Below, piece by piece: positions 37,838 to 50,642 of a stretch of DNA of 64,000 nucleotides. The stretch is from CAVOJY01 sp963696405 (lineage in GTDB: Bacteria > Chloroflexota > Limnocylindria > Limnocylindrales > CSP1-4). Under the pieces are notes generated by a model. The model searched no databases and was not told the DNA's origin. It worked only from the letters and a program-made list of their open reading frames with translations. How positions within the stretch are numbered: position 1 is the stretch's first letter; each line of letters starts with the position of its first letter. The translations under genes and the position numbers were made by a program. The stretch lies in assembly GCA_963696405.1 (NCBI GenBank), contig CAVOJY010000005.1, positions 186,001 to 250,000 of the forward strand. The letters run 5' to 3'.

Positions 37838-38389
37838 ATGGCCCGCACCCGACACCGCGAGCCACCTCTGCCCGAGCCCCCGGACGAGGGTCGCCGACCA
37901 CGCACGGTCGAGCTGCACCTGGTCCGCAGCGCTCACGCCGGGGACTCGCGCATGTGGAACGGGCCCGACGAAGAGCGCCCGCTCTCCCGGCGCGGGCGGA
38001 AACAGGCGGACCGACTTGCCCGCCACCTCGAGCAGCTCCACTTCCGGCCCGATGTGATGGTGTGCAGCCCGAGGATCCGGGCGATGCAGACGGCGGAACC
38101 CCTCGTCGCACGGCTGAAGCTGCACGCCCTCGAGGACTATCGCCTGGCGGAGGAGCTCGACCTGGGGCATCTCGAAGCGATACTCGACATGTCGGGCGAT
38201 CCGCGACGGGCGGTCCTGGTGGGTCACGACCCGGCATTCAGCCGGCTGACCGCGCTGCTCGTGGGCAGTCCCTGGTTCCATCTGCCGAACGGGGCCCTGG
38301 TCCGAATCGACATCTCCCGACCGCTGACCCCGGGAGGCGGCATGCTCCGCTGGCTCCTGCCGCCCGACCTGCTGAAGGCCGACCGTTGA
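37838..38389 (+). CDS. SixA-like histidine phosphatase homologue lacking the catalytic His
   Basis: 183-residue member of the histidine phosphatase superfamily, nearest in layout to SixA. The N-terminal motif is normally R-H-x-x but reads VRSAHAGD here. Arg30 is kept, while the phosphate-accepting His is Ser31 (codon AGC). Other features are intact: EERPLSRRGRKQADRLARHL, VMVCSPRIRAMQTAEPL and the second His130 in VLVGHDPAF. A substitution of two or more bases would be needed, so a simple indel does not explain it. Either activity is lost or another residue, such as His33, is used. It lies downstream of phoU in the phosphate block. Confidence 0.85.
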   Translation: MARTRHREPPLPEPPDEGRRPRTVELHLVRSAHAGDSRMWNGPDEERPLSRRGRKQADRLARHLEQLHFRPDVMVCSPRIRAMQTAEPLVARLKLHALEDYRLAEELDLGHLEAILDMSGDPRRAVLVGHDPAFSRLTALLVGSPWFHLPNGALVRIDISRPLTPGGGMLRWLLPPDLLKADR

Positions 38390-38485
38390 ACTGGGCACAG
38401 CCAGACTCCACGGTGGGCGGCAAGGCCCCGGCCACCCCCCTGCCCGTCGACTGCGGCAGGTCGCCGGGGACCGGATAATGACGGC

Positions 38486-39193
38486 ATGGGAACACACGAG
38501 GCGGAGTCGGAGCTGGAGGGCGCCCGCATCGTCGACTTCCCGCTGCGGGGCGAGTGGATGGCTGTCCACACGCCCGGCAGCCGGGTCCCGAGCCACGGCA
38601 CGGACATGCTGGGCCAGCGCTACGCGTTCGATTTCGTCCGCTTCGATCCGCGGAAGGGCGCGCGGTACCATCCCGCGGGCGGCCTGCGGACGCTGCTCCT
38701 TGGGGTGCCCACGCGCGAGTGCTACGGCTGGGGCGAGCCGGTTCACGTCCCCCTCGACGGAGTGGTGGTGGTGGCCGTGGACGGCATCCCGGAGCGAGGC
38801 CGGATCCACCCCGTCCGGGAGATCGCGCTCGTCCTGAAGGCCGGCCTGACCTTCCGCCCGACCGAGCAGCATCTGCGTCGCGTCCTCGGCAACCACGTCA
38901 TCCTCCACTGCGGTGACGTATGTGCCGGGTTCGCCCACCTGGCGACGGGCTCTGTGGCGGTCGAGGCTGGCCAGACGGTCCGGGTCGGCGACGTGCTCGG
39001 ACGAGTCGGCCACACCGGCAACTCGACGGCGCCTCACCTCCACTTCCAGCTCATGGATCGCCCCGACCCGCTGATCGCGCACGGCGTCCCATGCGCCTTC
39101 CGCGAGTACGAGGTCTGGCGTGACGGTGCATGGCGGCTCGTAGAGGCCGCCATCCCGAAGAGCACCGACCGGATCCGATCGGTACTCCCGTGA
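38486..39193 (+). CDS. M23-family metallopeptidase
   Basis: 235-residue LytM/M23-type zinc peptidase domain protein, expected to cut peptide bonds in peptidoglycan if exported. The metal-binding motifs are SHGTDMLGQRYAFDF (H-x3-D) and TGNSTAPHLHFQLMD (H-x-H). CGDVCAGFAHLATGSVAVEA and GQTVRVGDVLGRVGHTGNST are typical. No signal peptide is evident at the N-terminus, so its location is uncertain. The ATG lies about 96 nt after the SixA-like gene. Confidence 0.87.
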   Translation: MGTHEAESELEGARIVDFPLRGEWMAVHTPGSRVPSHGTDMLGQRYAFDFVRFDPRKGARYHPAGGLRTLLLGVPTRECYGWGEPVHVPLDGVVVVAVDGIPERGRIHPVREIALVLKAGLTFRPTEQHLRRVLGNHVILHCGDVCAGFAHLATGSVAVEAGQTVRVGDVLGRVGHTGNSTAPHLHFQLMDRPDPLIAHGVPCAFREYEVWRDGAWRLVEAAIPKSTDRIRSVLP

Positions 39194-39386
39194 CCCGCCG
39201 CGTCGACACCCTGGTGTTCGACCAAGTCGGGGTGCACGACCTCGGCGGTCCGTTCGAGGTCTTCTCGGTGGCCACCCGGGTGGCGCGGCGGCGGCGACCC
39301 ACCTCGCGGGCATCGGCTCCAGAGCGGCGTGCTGATACCAGGGACGCTGTGACCTTCGCCCCCTCTCCGCGGGGCGACCCGGACAG

Positions 39387-40397
39387 CTAGGAGGCCAGGA
39401 GCCGGGAAAGGATCACCCACGCGAGCGCAGCGACGAGAGCGCTCACCGGGATGGTGAGGATCCACGCCCACACCATGTTCCCGGCGACCACCCAGCGGAC
39501 GGCAGAGAGCCGCTTGCTTGCCCCCACGCCCATGATCGCCGACGAGATCACCTGCGTCGTCGAGACGGGCATTCCGAGGAGGCTTGCGCCCAGGGTGGTC
39601 GTCGCTGCGGCCGTCTCGGCGGCGAAGCCGTGGACCGGGTCCAGCTTGACCACCCTCGTGCCCAGGGTCCTGATGATCCGCCAGCCGCCCGCGGCGGTTC
39701 CGACAGCCATCGCCGTCGCTGCGAGGAGGATGACCCAAACCGGGACCTCGAAGGTTTCCAACAGGCCGGCGGTCACCAGCGCCAGGGTCATCACGCCCAT
39801 CGTCTTCTGGGCGTCGTTCGAGCCGTGGGCAAACGCCATGTACGTGGCCGATACCACCTGCAGGCGCCGAAATCGGTCGTTGATGTTGCGCGGATCCGCC
39901 CGTCGGAAGACCCTGAAGATGAGGACCATCAGGGCGAAGGCTCCGGCAAAGCCGATGATGGGCGAACCGACGAGCGGCACGATGACCCTGTCGACGATCG
40001 CACTCGTGTTGATGGCCCCGGTCCCCACGCCGATGAGCGTTGCGCCGAGCAGGCCGCCGATGAGCGCGTGGCTGCTCGAACTCGGTATCCCGCGTCGCCA
40101 CGTGATGAGGTCCCAGGTGATGGCTCCGATGAGCCCGGCGGCGACCACGATCTGACCCGCGTTGCCCTCGGGCAGCGTGACGATGCCCTCGCCGATGGTC
40201 GCGGCCACGGCCGTTCCCGTCAGAGCTCCGACGAAGTTGGCGATCGCCGCCAACGCGATCCCCCGCCCTGGCGCCAGGGCCTGCGTCGACACGGACGTGG
40301 CGATGGCGTTCGCCGTGTCATGGAAGCCGTTGACGTAGTCGAAGGCGACCGCCAGCGCGAAGACGGCGATCAGGGCGATCGTTACCCCTTCAGCCAC
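39387..40397 (-). CDS. pit: Inorganic phosphate transporter, PiT family
   Basis: Low-affinity phosphate permease of 336 residues. Both PiT signature repeats are present: FDYVNGFHDTANAIATSVST near the N-terminus and AFAHGSNDAQKTMGVMTLAL in the second half. SSSHALIGGLLGA and GMPVSTTQVISSAIMGVG form the re-entrant regions. About ten helices. The PhoU-like DUF47 partner that often precedes pit is absent. It is convergent with the M23 gene and close to pstB and phoU. No PHO-box is seen ahead of it, as expected for the constitutive transporter. Confidence 0.94.
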   Translation of the reverse strand: MAEGVTIALIAVFALAVAFDYVNGFHDTANAIATSVSTQALAPGRGIALAAIANFVGALTGTAVAATIGEGIVTLPEGNAGQIVVAAGLIGAITWDLITWRRGIPSSSSHALIGGLLGATLIGVGTGAINTSAIVDRVIVPLVGSPIIGFAGAFALMVLIFRVFRRADPRNINDRFRRLQVVSATYMAFAHGSNDAQKTMGVMTLALVTAGLLETFEVPVWVILLAATAMAVGTAAGGWRIIRTLGTRVVKLDPVHGFAAETAAATTTLGASLLGMPVSTTQVISSAIMGVGASKRLSAVRWVVAGNMVWAWILTIPVSALVAALAWVILSRLLAS

Positions 40398-40516
40398 AGT
40401 TCGTCGCCAGTCGCCCGCTCAGCCCAGCCGGTAGCCCGCGACTCGACCGGCCGTGGGGTCCTCGAAGAAGACGCCACGAACCCGAGGGGGCCAAGGGGGA
40501 TTTGTCATCGCAGTGA

Positions 40517-41470
40517 TTATCGCCGTTGTCCGAACCCGGCGAGGCGGGACTTCGCGCAGGCTGTTCCTCTCCCTTCACCGGCTGGCAGGCCGAAGCCGAG
40601 GTCGCTGGGCGGCGTCTTCGGGCCGTACTCGAAGCTGGGTGCGCAGTCTTTCAGATCGAGGCGCGGCCGGCGAAGTCCCTCGGCGAAGGCGCGCAGGGCA
40701 GCCGCCGTTTGGGCGCCGGTCAAGGGCGTGCCGTGGCCGCCCGCCAGGACGAGCGGCTCGAGGCGGGCGAGCGTGGCCACCGACGCCTTGGCAGTGCGCC
40801 AGCTCCAGCTCGTGTACCACGGCGGCCCGGAGATGCCCTGTCGCCCCAGCACGAGCCCCGAAACGGAGTTGATCCTCATCGTCACCACGGCGTCGCCGTG
40901 ATGAGGACCCGGTCACTGGTCGGAAGAAGGACACGTGTCCGGGCGTGTGACCGGGGGTTGGAATGCACTCCCAGCCGCGAAGCCCCGGCACGGCGGCGAT
41001 CGGATCGAGTGCCCGGGCCACGCCCTCGAAGGCTGGATCGCGCGAGTCATCGCCTCGCGCCGCCGCCGGCCCACGAGGCGCATCAGCGGAAGGACGAGCC
41101 ATGTGTCGAGGGGGCCGGCACCTGCAGTGATGGCGGCAAAGTCGCCGTTGGCCTGCGGCAGCTCGTCGGGGTGGACGTAGACCGGGCAGTCCCAGATCCG
41201 CGCCAGCTCGAGGGCCGAGCCGTCGTGATCGGGGTGGACGTGGGTCAGCAGGATCGCCGCCGGCCGGGTGTCCACGCCGAACACGTCCTGCGCGGCCTGC
41301 TTGATCGCCGGACCGTCCTTCGCCCAGCCGGCGTCGATCAGGGCCCACGACGATCCGGAACCCACGAAATAGACGTTCGTCTGCGTGCGCCCTTTCGGCC
41401 CCAGGCAGTAGACGTCAGGGGCGATCTCCCGGACAACGGCGTGGATGCTCGCCGGGGGCGGCGGCGTCAT
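40517..41470 (-). CDS. Metallo-beta-lactamase-fold hydrolase (frameshifted)
   Basis: MBL-fold hydrolase, probably of the glyoxalase II/RNase Z-like type. The ATG at 41470 follows GAGGAGG. The zinc motif is LLTHVHPDHDG. After shifts near 41035 and 40915 the text continues DPAFEGVARALDPIAAVPGL, CIPTPGHTPGHVSFFRP and, after one more shift near 40900, VVTMRINSVSGLVLGRQG. VLAGGHGTPLTGAQTAAALR provides the last metal ligands. Several indels in 150 nt make the coding state uncertain. It is divergent from the PHO-box ahead of the GH63 gene. The substrate is unknown. Confidence 0.72.
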
Positions 41471-41718
41471 TCCGAACCTCCTCGCACGCCGACGCGGCCC
41501 AGAGCTGGCCGGCCACCACGGGTGCCGGCTCGGCGATGCCGCGACTCCCTGGCGCATTCCATGAAGGTGAGGGTACTGGTCCACGCCGCCACCGCGCATC
41601 CGCACACGCTCCGCGGCGACACAGTCCCCACAACGTCCCCGGAAGACGGGACCCTGCGGCGCGAGCTCGGCGGATGCGAAACCTGCGCGGATCATGACGT
41701 CGAGCGGCTCGGTGGGCT

Positions 41719-41762
41719 GTTCATCATCTGATAACAGGTTGTTAACGATCATCGAGTATCGT
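41719..41762 (+). promoter_or_regulatory. PHO-box array and -10 element upstream of the GH63-type gene
   Basis: Three units at exact 11-bp steps: GTTCATC (41719), GATAACA (41730) and GTTAACG (41741). A TATCGT hexamer begins 10 nt after the last 7-mer, the same distance as at pstB. The direction points to the plus-strand glucosidase gene. Confidence 0.65.
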
Positions 41763-42050
41763 GCGTGTCGGCGTCTCCAGTGAGGCGCGAAGCAGCAGGG
41801 ACCCGAGATCTCGTCGATGGACCCCTTTCTGCCGGGTCAGCGCCCGCGTCGGGCTGACCGACCGTTCCCGGGCGCTCGGTCGACCGGCGAGGCTCGACGA
41901 CGTCCCCGACGCGGATGTGGACCAGATCGCGCATCGGGACCTCGAGTGGACCCTGATCCGCCCTGGAAGCTCAGCATCCGGCCGACCCGTCGGCCGCAAA
42001 CCAGTTCTCACCGTGACGCCGGCGATGCCGGACCTGGAGGGGCCCCGACG
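41763..42050 (+). other. Unassigned leader between PHO-box promoter and GH63-type gene
   Basis: About 290 nt. One frame reads DVDQIAHRDLEWTLIRPGSS, faintly like an NAD(P)-binding SDR/NmrA segment, and another opens MSASPVRREAAGTRDLVDG (read from GTG) before a stop. Nothing is long or consistent enough to call a gene; frameshifts as in the neighbours could hide a small one. The last 20 bases hold GGAGG for the following ATG. Confidence 0.35.
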
Positions 42051-44516
<2,466 letters not shown>

Positions 44517-44813
44517 GACATCTCCCTGCTCCTGGTGCGTGGCTACGGGCTGGTCCGCACAGGCCGCAGCGTTTCGGGGTAGTGCCATGCGAACCGCAGA
44601 GGCCATAAGACATCCCTTGTCAAGGCCTTCTGGCCCTGTTCCGCCCTCGGTCACAGCGTCGGCCACACGCTGAACCTGTTGGTTCGGGCGTCTTGTCGAC
44701 AATGCTGCTCGTGGTTCGTCCTGAGCCTGTTGTCGAGGACGGACGGTCGCCCGCTCAGCGAGCTGGGCGAAGCCGACTCGTCCACGAGGTCGCCAAAGCC
44801 GACTACTGGATGA
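44517..44813. other. Non-coding stretch with a palindromic repeat
   Basis: Nearly 300 nt after the broken glucosidase. No plausible gene is seen. It contains a GTCCTGAGCCTGT-type palindrome, listed separately, and a second short mirror-like run around CTCAGCGAGCTGGGCGAAG. Confidence 0.5.
44717..44741. repeat. REP-like palindrome
   Basis: CGTCCT and AGGACG flank a 13-nt centre that holds GAGCCTGTTGTCG. It resembles the GTCCTGAGCCTGTCGAAGGAC family of intergenic palindromes found dispersed in many GC-rich genomes. Only one copy is clear in the window. Confidence 0.45.
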
Positions 44814-45272
44814 TCACTGCGCCACCGGAGACGGAGTGCGTCGGGGGCCGCGAGCAAGCTCGATGAAGGGTCGCAGTCGAAGGCTCAGCTCGATCTGGGT
44901 CCTGCGAAACGCGGCGAGCTTCTGCTCGTCCGTCCCCTCGACCTCGGCTGGGTCGTCCAGTCCCCAGTGCAACCGGTTGTAATCGCCGGGGAAGACGGGA
45001 CAGCTCTGGCGTGCCCGGTCGCACACGGTGATCACGTAGTCGAACGGCTGGTCGACGAACTCGTCGACCGACTTGGAACGCGCGCCCGTCCAGTCGATCC
45101 CGATCTCTCCGAGCACCTGCACCGTCCAGGGGTTCACGCCCCGTGGCTCGGTGCCGGCTGAGTGGGTCTCGAAGTTGGAGCCGCCGAGTTGCTTCAGCAT
45201 CGCTTCGGCGATCTGGCTGCGGGCAGCGTTGCCCGTGCAGACGAACAGGACACGGACAGGACTGTCAGACAC
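44814..45272 (-). CDS. Arsenate reductase-like low-molecular-weight phosphatase
   Basis: 152-residue ArsC of the LMW-phosphatase (thioredoxin-linked) type. The P-loop VCTGNAARSQIAEAML carries the nucleophilic Cys. A Cys pair follows in TVCDRARQSCPVFPG, which fits the redox relay of these reductases, and HWGLDDPAEVEGTDEQKLAA is a family match. The GTG start has GGAGG 8 nt upstream. No arsR, arsB or acr3 is nearby. Instead a four-unit PHO-box lies 119 nt ahead, so induction by phosphate starvation, when arsenate uptake rises, is plausible. Confidence 0.9.
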   Translation of the reverse strand: MSDSPVRVLFVCTGNAARSQIAEAMLKQLGGSNFETHSAGTEPRGVNPWTVQVLGEIGIDWTGARSKSVDEFVDQPFDYVITVCDRARQSCPVFPGDYNRLHWGLDDPAEVEGTDEQKLAAFRRTQIELSLRLRPFIELARGPRRTPSPVAQ

Positions 45273-45390
45273 GGGTGATTCCTCCCAAGCGGTTCGGGCA
45301 CGACCGGCGGCAACCAGGGTTTGCCCTTCGGGATCGTGTCCGCCGCCGGGCCGGCCGACGCCGGCTGACGTCGTCATCGTGGCTGGGACG

Positions 45391-45430
45391 CGTTAACGGA
45401 GTGTTGCCGGGCGGTGAATGATCCGTTGAC
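45391..45430 (-). promoter_or_regulatory. PHO-box array upstream of the ArsC-like gene
   Basis: On the minus strand four 7-mers lie at exact 11-bp steps: GTCAACG, ATTCACC, GGCAACA and GTTAACG, with 4-nt spacers GATC, GCCC and CTCC. A CACGAT hexamer begins 10 nt after the last unit, at the same offset as at pstB and the GH63 gene, though it is a poor -10. It sits just after the PhoR-like kinase gene and points to arsC. Confidence 0.6.
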
Positions 45431-45448
45431 GGAGGACGAGGTGGCTTC

Positions 45449-46729
45449 CTATGTCGAGTTCGGCGTCCCGGCCAGTCCCTCCGAGCCGTGCGACGCCAAC
45501 GAGCCGGAAGGACCCGCTACGGGGATGGCAAACCGGAAGGTGGCCCCCTGGTCGGGCTCGCTCTCGACCCAGATGCGCCCACCGTGACTCTCGACGATCT
45601 GCCGCGCGATGGTGAGCCCCAGCCCCGTTCCGCCGACGTTTCGCGCGCGGGCCCGGTCGACCTTGTAGAAGCGGTCGAAGACCCGCTCCTGTTCGTCGCG
45701 CGCAATGCCGATCCCGTGATCCTCGACCGACACCTCGACACTCCCTCCGCCTTCGACAACCCGCACCTCCACGGAGCCGCCGGCCGGCGAGAACTTGACG
45801 GCGTTGTGCAGGAGGTTCACCAGGAGCTGGGTCAACCGCTCCTCGTCGCCCCGTACCAGCGGGAGCGACTCGGACAGCGACGTCTCGATCCGCACCCGGC
45901 GGTGTGCGGCGAACACGGCGAGTCTCTCGTTTGCCCGTCCGACCACTCCGGCCATGTCGACCTCGTCGATGGCGAGGCGCGTGGAGCCCTCCTCCATGCG
46001 AGCGAGGTCGAGGACCTCGGCGATCATCTGGGCGAGGTGGCCGGTCTCCACATCGATTCGTTCGACATCCTCGCGGACCGTCGGAGGAACGTCGATCTCG
46101 CCAAGATCGCGAGCGATCGTCTCGGCAAGGAGCCGTATGTTCGTGACCGGCGTCCGCAACTCGTGGGACAGGTTATCGAGAAACTCCTCGCGGATGCGCC
46201 GAAGCCGGCGAAGCTCGGACAAGTCGTCCAGGACCACCCACGCGCCCCCATCGGGAGAGCGGACGGCGTGCAGGGCCACGGTTGGGAGTCCCGGCTCGCG
46301 CAGCGTCAGCTCGGCCTCCGCCGATCCGCCTGACATCGCGGCGAGGATGATCGCCTCGAGGTTGTGGTCGGCAAACGCCTCCATGACCGTCCTGCCGACG
46401 AGCGATCCATTCCGCCGGCCGAGCAGCGTGTGGGCGCCGACATTGGCGAAGGTGATGACACGTCGACCGTCGATCTGCAGCATTGCCGACGAGACCAGGT
46501 TGGCCAGGCGGCGGAGGGCATCCGCGGTGGACCGGGCAAGCCCATCAGCCGAGCGCCCGTTTTCGAGGACCTCGCTCACGACGAGCTCGAGATCCCCCGA
46601 GGGAGGAACGTTCAGCCGGCGGGCCAGCGCCGCGAGTCGAGCGCCACGACGCCACGCGACGACCACCGCGATGATCGCCGCCAGCGCGGCCGCAACGGCC
46701 AGTAGGAGCAGGATGATGTCGAGAGACAC
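45449..46729 (-). CDS. PhoR-like sensor histidine kinase
   Basis: 426-residue kinase from a GTG after GGAGGCAAC. One N-terminal helix (LDIILLLLAVAAALAAIIAV) is followed by a short linker, a PAS domain (SSAMLQIDGRRVITFANVGA, then LLGRRNGSLVGRTVMEAF), HisKA (LDNLSHELRTPVTNIRLLAE) and an ATPase domain. The latter has NLLHNAVKFSP, VEDHGIGI and GGTGLGLTIARQIVESHGG. One helix, a PAS domain and no periplasmic sensor is the PhoR/SenX3 layout, which senses through PhoU and Pst. It is divergent from its likely regulator. The PhoR assignment rests on architecture and the surrounding phosphate genes and PHO-boxes. Confidence 0.85.
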   Translation of the reverse strand: MSLDIILLLLAVAAALAAIIAVVVAWRRGARLAALARRLNVPPSGDLELVVSEVLENGRSADGLARSTADALRRLANLVSSAMLQIDGRRVITFANVGAHTLLGRRNGSLVGRTVMEAFADHNLEAIILAAMSGGSAEAELTLREPGLPTVALHAVRSPDGGAWVVLDDLSELRRLRRIREEFLDNLSHELRTPVTNIRLLAETIARDLGEIDVPPTVREDVERIDVETGHLAQMIAEVLDLARMEEGSTRLAIDEVDMAGVVGRANERLAVFAAHRRVRIETSLSESLPLVRGDEERLTQLLVNLLHNAVKFSPAGGSVEVRVVEGGGSVEVSVEDHGIGIARDEQERVFDRFYKVDRARARNVGGTGLGLTIARQIVESHGGRIWVESEPDQGATFRFAIPVAGPSGSLASHGSEGLAGTPNST

Positions 46730-46855
46730 GTTGCCTCCGGCCCGGGCGAGGAGTCGTTGCCCTCGCTGCAGCGATGCTATCCGCCCTGCCGCCACGGCGC
46801 ACCCTTCCGCTGCACGGTCAGGGCGTTCTCCCCAGGTCGACGGGGCCCACCCCGG

Positions 46856-46861
46856 TAGAAT
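46856..46861 (+). promoter_or_regulatory. Putative -10 element of the PhoB-like regulator gene
   Basis: TAGAAT ends nine bases before the ATG, and no ribosome-binding site lies between. A leaderless transcript is the simplest reading. Confidence 0.5.
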
Positions 46862-46870
46862 TGGCATCGC

Positions 46871-47569
46871 ATGGCCCGAACCATCCTGATTGTCGACGAC
46901 GAGCCGACCGTCCTCGAGACGGTCGGGCGTGATCTCCAGCGGGAGGGCTTCCGCGTGCTGCGCGCTGCCGACGGGATCGAGGCGCTCGCACAGTTCCGTG
47001 CCGGACACCCCGACCTGGTCCTCCTTGATCTCATGCTCCCGGAGCTATCGGGGACCGAGGTGTGCCGGATCATCCGGCGCGAGTCCGCGGTTCCTATTCT
47101 CGTGCTGTCGGCAAAGGACGCGGAACTGGACAAGGTGGTTCTCCTGGAGCTGGGGGCCGACGACTACGTCACGAAACCGTTCAGCCTCCGGGAACTGCGC
47201 GCGCGGGTGACCGCCCTGCTGCGCCGCTCCGAGCGGCCGGCCAGTGAGCAGCCCGCGCCCGGACCGGTCAGCGTCGGCCGCGTCCAGGTCGATCTTTCGG
47301 GCCATCGCCTCATGCGTGATGGGCAGCCTGTCGCGGTGAAACCGAAGGCGTTCGAGCTCCTGGCGTTTCTCCTCGAGCATCCCGGCCAGGTGTTCAGGCG
47401 GGAGCAGCTCCTGGAGCGCGTGTGGGGCACCGACTACCCGGGCGAAACCCGCACGGTCGACGTCCACGTGCACTGGCTGCGCCGCGAGATCGAGCCCGAT
47501 CCCGCACGGCCTGCGACCCTGCAGACGGTGCGCGGCGTGGGCTACGTGCTGAGACGCCCGCCTGCCTGA
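46871..47569 (+). CDS. PhoB/PhoP-like response regulator
   Basis: 232-residue OmpR-family regulator. The receiver has IVDDEP, phosphoacceptor Asp53 (LVLLDLMLPELSG) and DDYVTKPFSLREL. The winged helix carries VAVKPKAFELLAFLLEHPGQ and TVDVHVHWLRREIE, ending RGVGYVLRR. It stands divergent from the PhoR-like kinase, unlike the usual tandem order. It is the best candidate to bind the three PHO-box arrays in this region. Its end overlaps the convergent rhodanese gene by 28 nt. Confidence 0.88.
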   Translation: MARTILIVDDEPTVLETVGRDLQREGFRVLRAADGIEALAQFRAGHPDLVLLDLMLPELSGTEVCRIIRRESAVPILVLSAKDAELDKVVLLELGADDYVTKPFSLRELRARVTALLRRSERPASEQPAPGPVSVGRVQVDLSGHRLMRDGQPVAVKPKAFELLAFLLEHPGQVFRREQLLERVWGTDYPGETRTVDVHVHWLRREIEPDPARPATLQTVRGVGYVLRRPPA

Positions 47570-48441
47570 CCCAGCTCGATCGGCGCTCGCACCGTCGAGC
47601 CCCACTCCGTCCAGGAGCCGTCGTAGTTGCGGACGCGCGGGTAGCCGAGCAGTTCGTGAAGCACGAACCACGAGTGGCTGGAGCGCTCGCCGATCCGGCA
47701 GTACGTGATGACGTCCCGGTCCGGCGTGATGCCCTCGCCCTCGTACAGGGCGGTCAGCTCGGCCGGGCTCCGGAACGTCCCGTCCGGGCGGACGGCGGCG
47801 TCCCAGGGGATCGAGACGGCACCGGGGATGTGGCCGGGGCGCTGCGCCGTCTCGGCCATACCTGGCGGCGCGATGACCTCCCCGGCATATTCGGCCGGCG
47901 ACCGGGCATCGACGAGCACGGCGCCGTTGGCGGCATGTCCGGCGAGGGCCTGGACCTCGGCGTGGAACGCGCGGATGGAGTCGCTCGACGTGAGCCGGTG
48001 CACCACCGCGGGGTCCACGACCGGCGTTTCCCTGGTCACGGGGAGGCCGCTCCCGATCCAGTGCCTGCGACCTCCGTCAAGGAGGCTCAGGCGAAGCCAG
48101 CCGTAGAGCCTGAGCAGCCAGTACGCGTACGCGGCAAACCAGTTGTCCGGATCCCCGTACAGGACGACGTGCGTGAGCGGCCCGATGCCGCTCCGGGCCA
48201 GGAGCGCCGAGAGCGCCTCCGGACCGGGGACGTCACGCCGGACGGGGTCCTGGAGATCGACCTCCCAGCGCCAGTTGACCGCGCCCGGGAGGTGGCTATG
48301 TTTGTACTGTCCGCGACTCGCCCGCTCATCCACCTCGACGAACCGGACGGCCGGGTCGTGCAGGTGGGCGAGCGCCCAGTCGCTGTCCACCAGGACCGGC
48401 GTCGCCTCCGGCGCATCGTCGGCACGTCTGGACTCCTCCAT
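47542..48441 (-). CDS. Tandem-rhodanese sulfurtransferase
   Basis: Thiosulfate/3-mercaptopyruvate sulfurtransferase-type protein, about 299 residues from the ATG with GGAG upstream; an earlier in-frame start adds a basic N-terminus. Two rhodanese domains: the first has DSDWALAHLHDPAVRFVEVD and HLPGAVNWRWEVDLQDP. The second has VLVDARSPAEYAGEVIAPPG, GHIPGAVSIPWDAAV and the active-site loop TYCRIGERSSHSWFVLHELL, with the persulfide-forming Cys. It transfers sulfur to acceptors such as cyanide or thiols. No clear operon partner. Confidence 0.92.
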   Translation of the reverse strand: MEESRRADDAPEATPVLVDSDWALAHLHDPAVRFVEVDERASRGQYKHSHLPGAVNWRWEVDLQDPVRRDVPGPEALSALLARSGIGPLTHVVLYGDPDNWFAAYAYWLLRLYGWLRLSLLDGGRRHWIGSGLPVTRETPVVDPAVVHRLTSSDSIRAFHAEVQALAGHAANGAVLVDARSPAEYAGEVIAPPGMAETAQRPGHIPGAVSIPWDAAVRPDGTFRSPAELTALYEGEGITPDRDVITYCRIGERSSHSWFVLHELLGYPRVRNYDGSWTEWGSTVRAPIELGQAGGRLST

Positions 48442-48600
48442 GGCCCGTCTCCGTTTCATCGCTCGGCGTGGCGTGCACGCGAATGGCCCCATGCGGCGCC
48501 CCTGCCCGGAGGAGCGCGTGACCATACGAGCTTCAGCCCGGCCTGTCAACGCAGGCGCGGGCGATCGCGACGGCGCGCTCCATTCCCGTGGCGGGAAAGC

Positions 48601-48636
48601 ACGAGCCCGCGGGGGAGGAGGATCCCACGGGCTCGT
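48601..48636 (-). terminator. Hairpin downstream of dnaK
   Basis: ACGAGCCCG and CGGGCTCGT form nine base pairs around an 18-nt loop, 33 nt beyond the dnaK stop. A terminator is likely, although no T tract is clear. Confidence 0.5.
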
Positions 48637-48668
48637 GACAGGCGATTGCGACGTGAACCGGGCCGGTA

Positions 48669-50639
<1,971 letters not shown>

Positions 50640-50642
50640 GGG

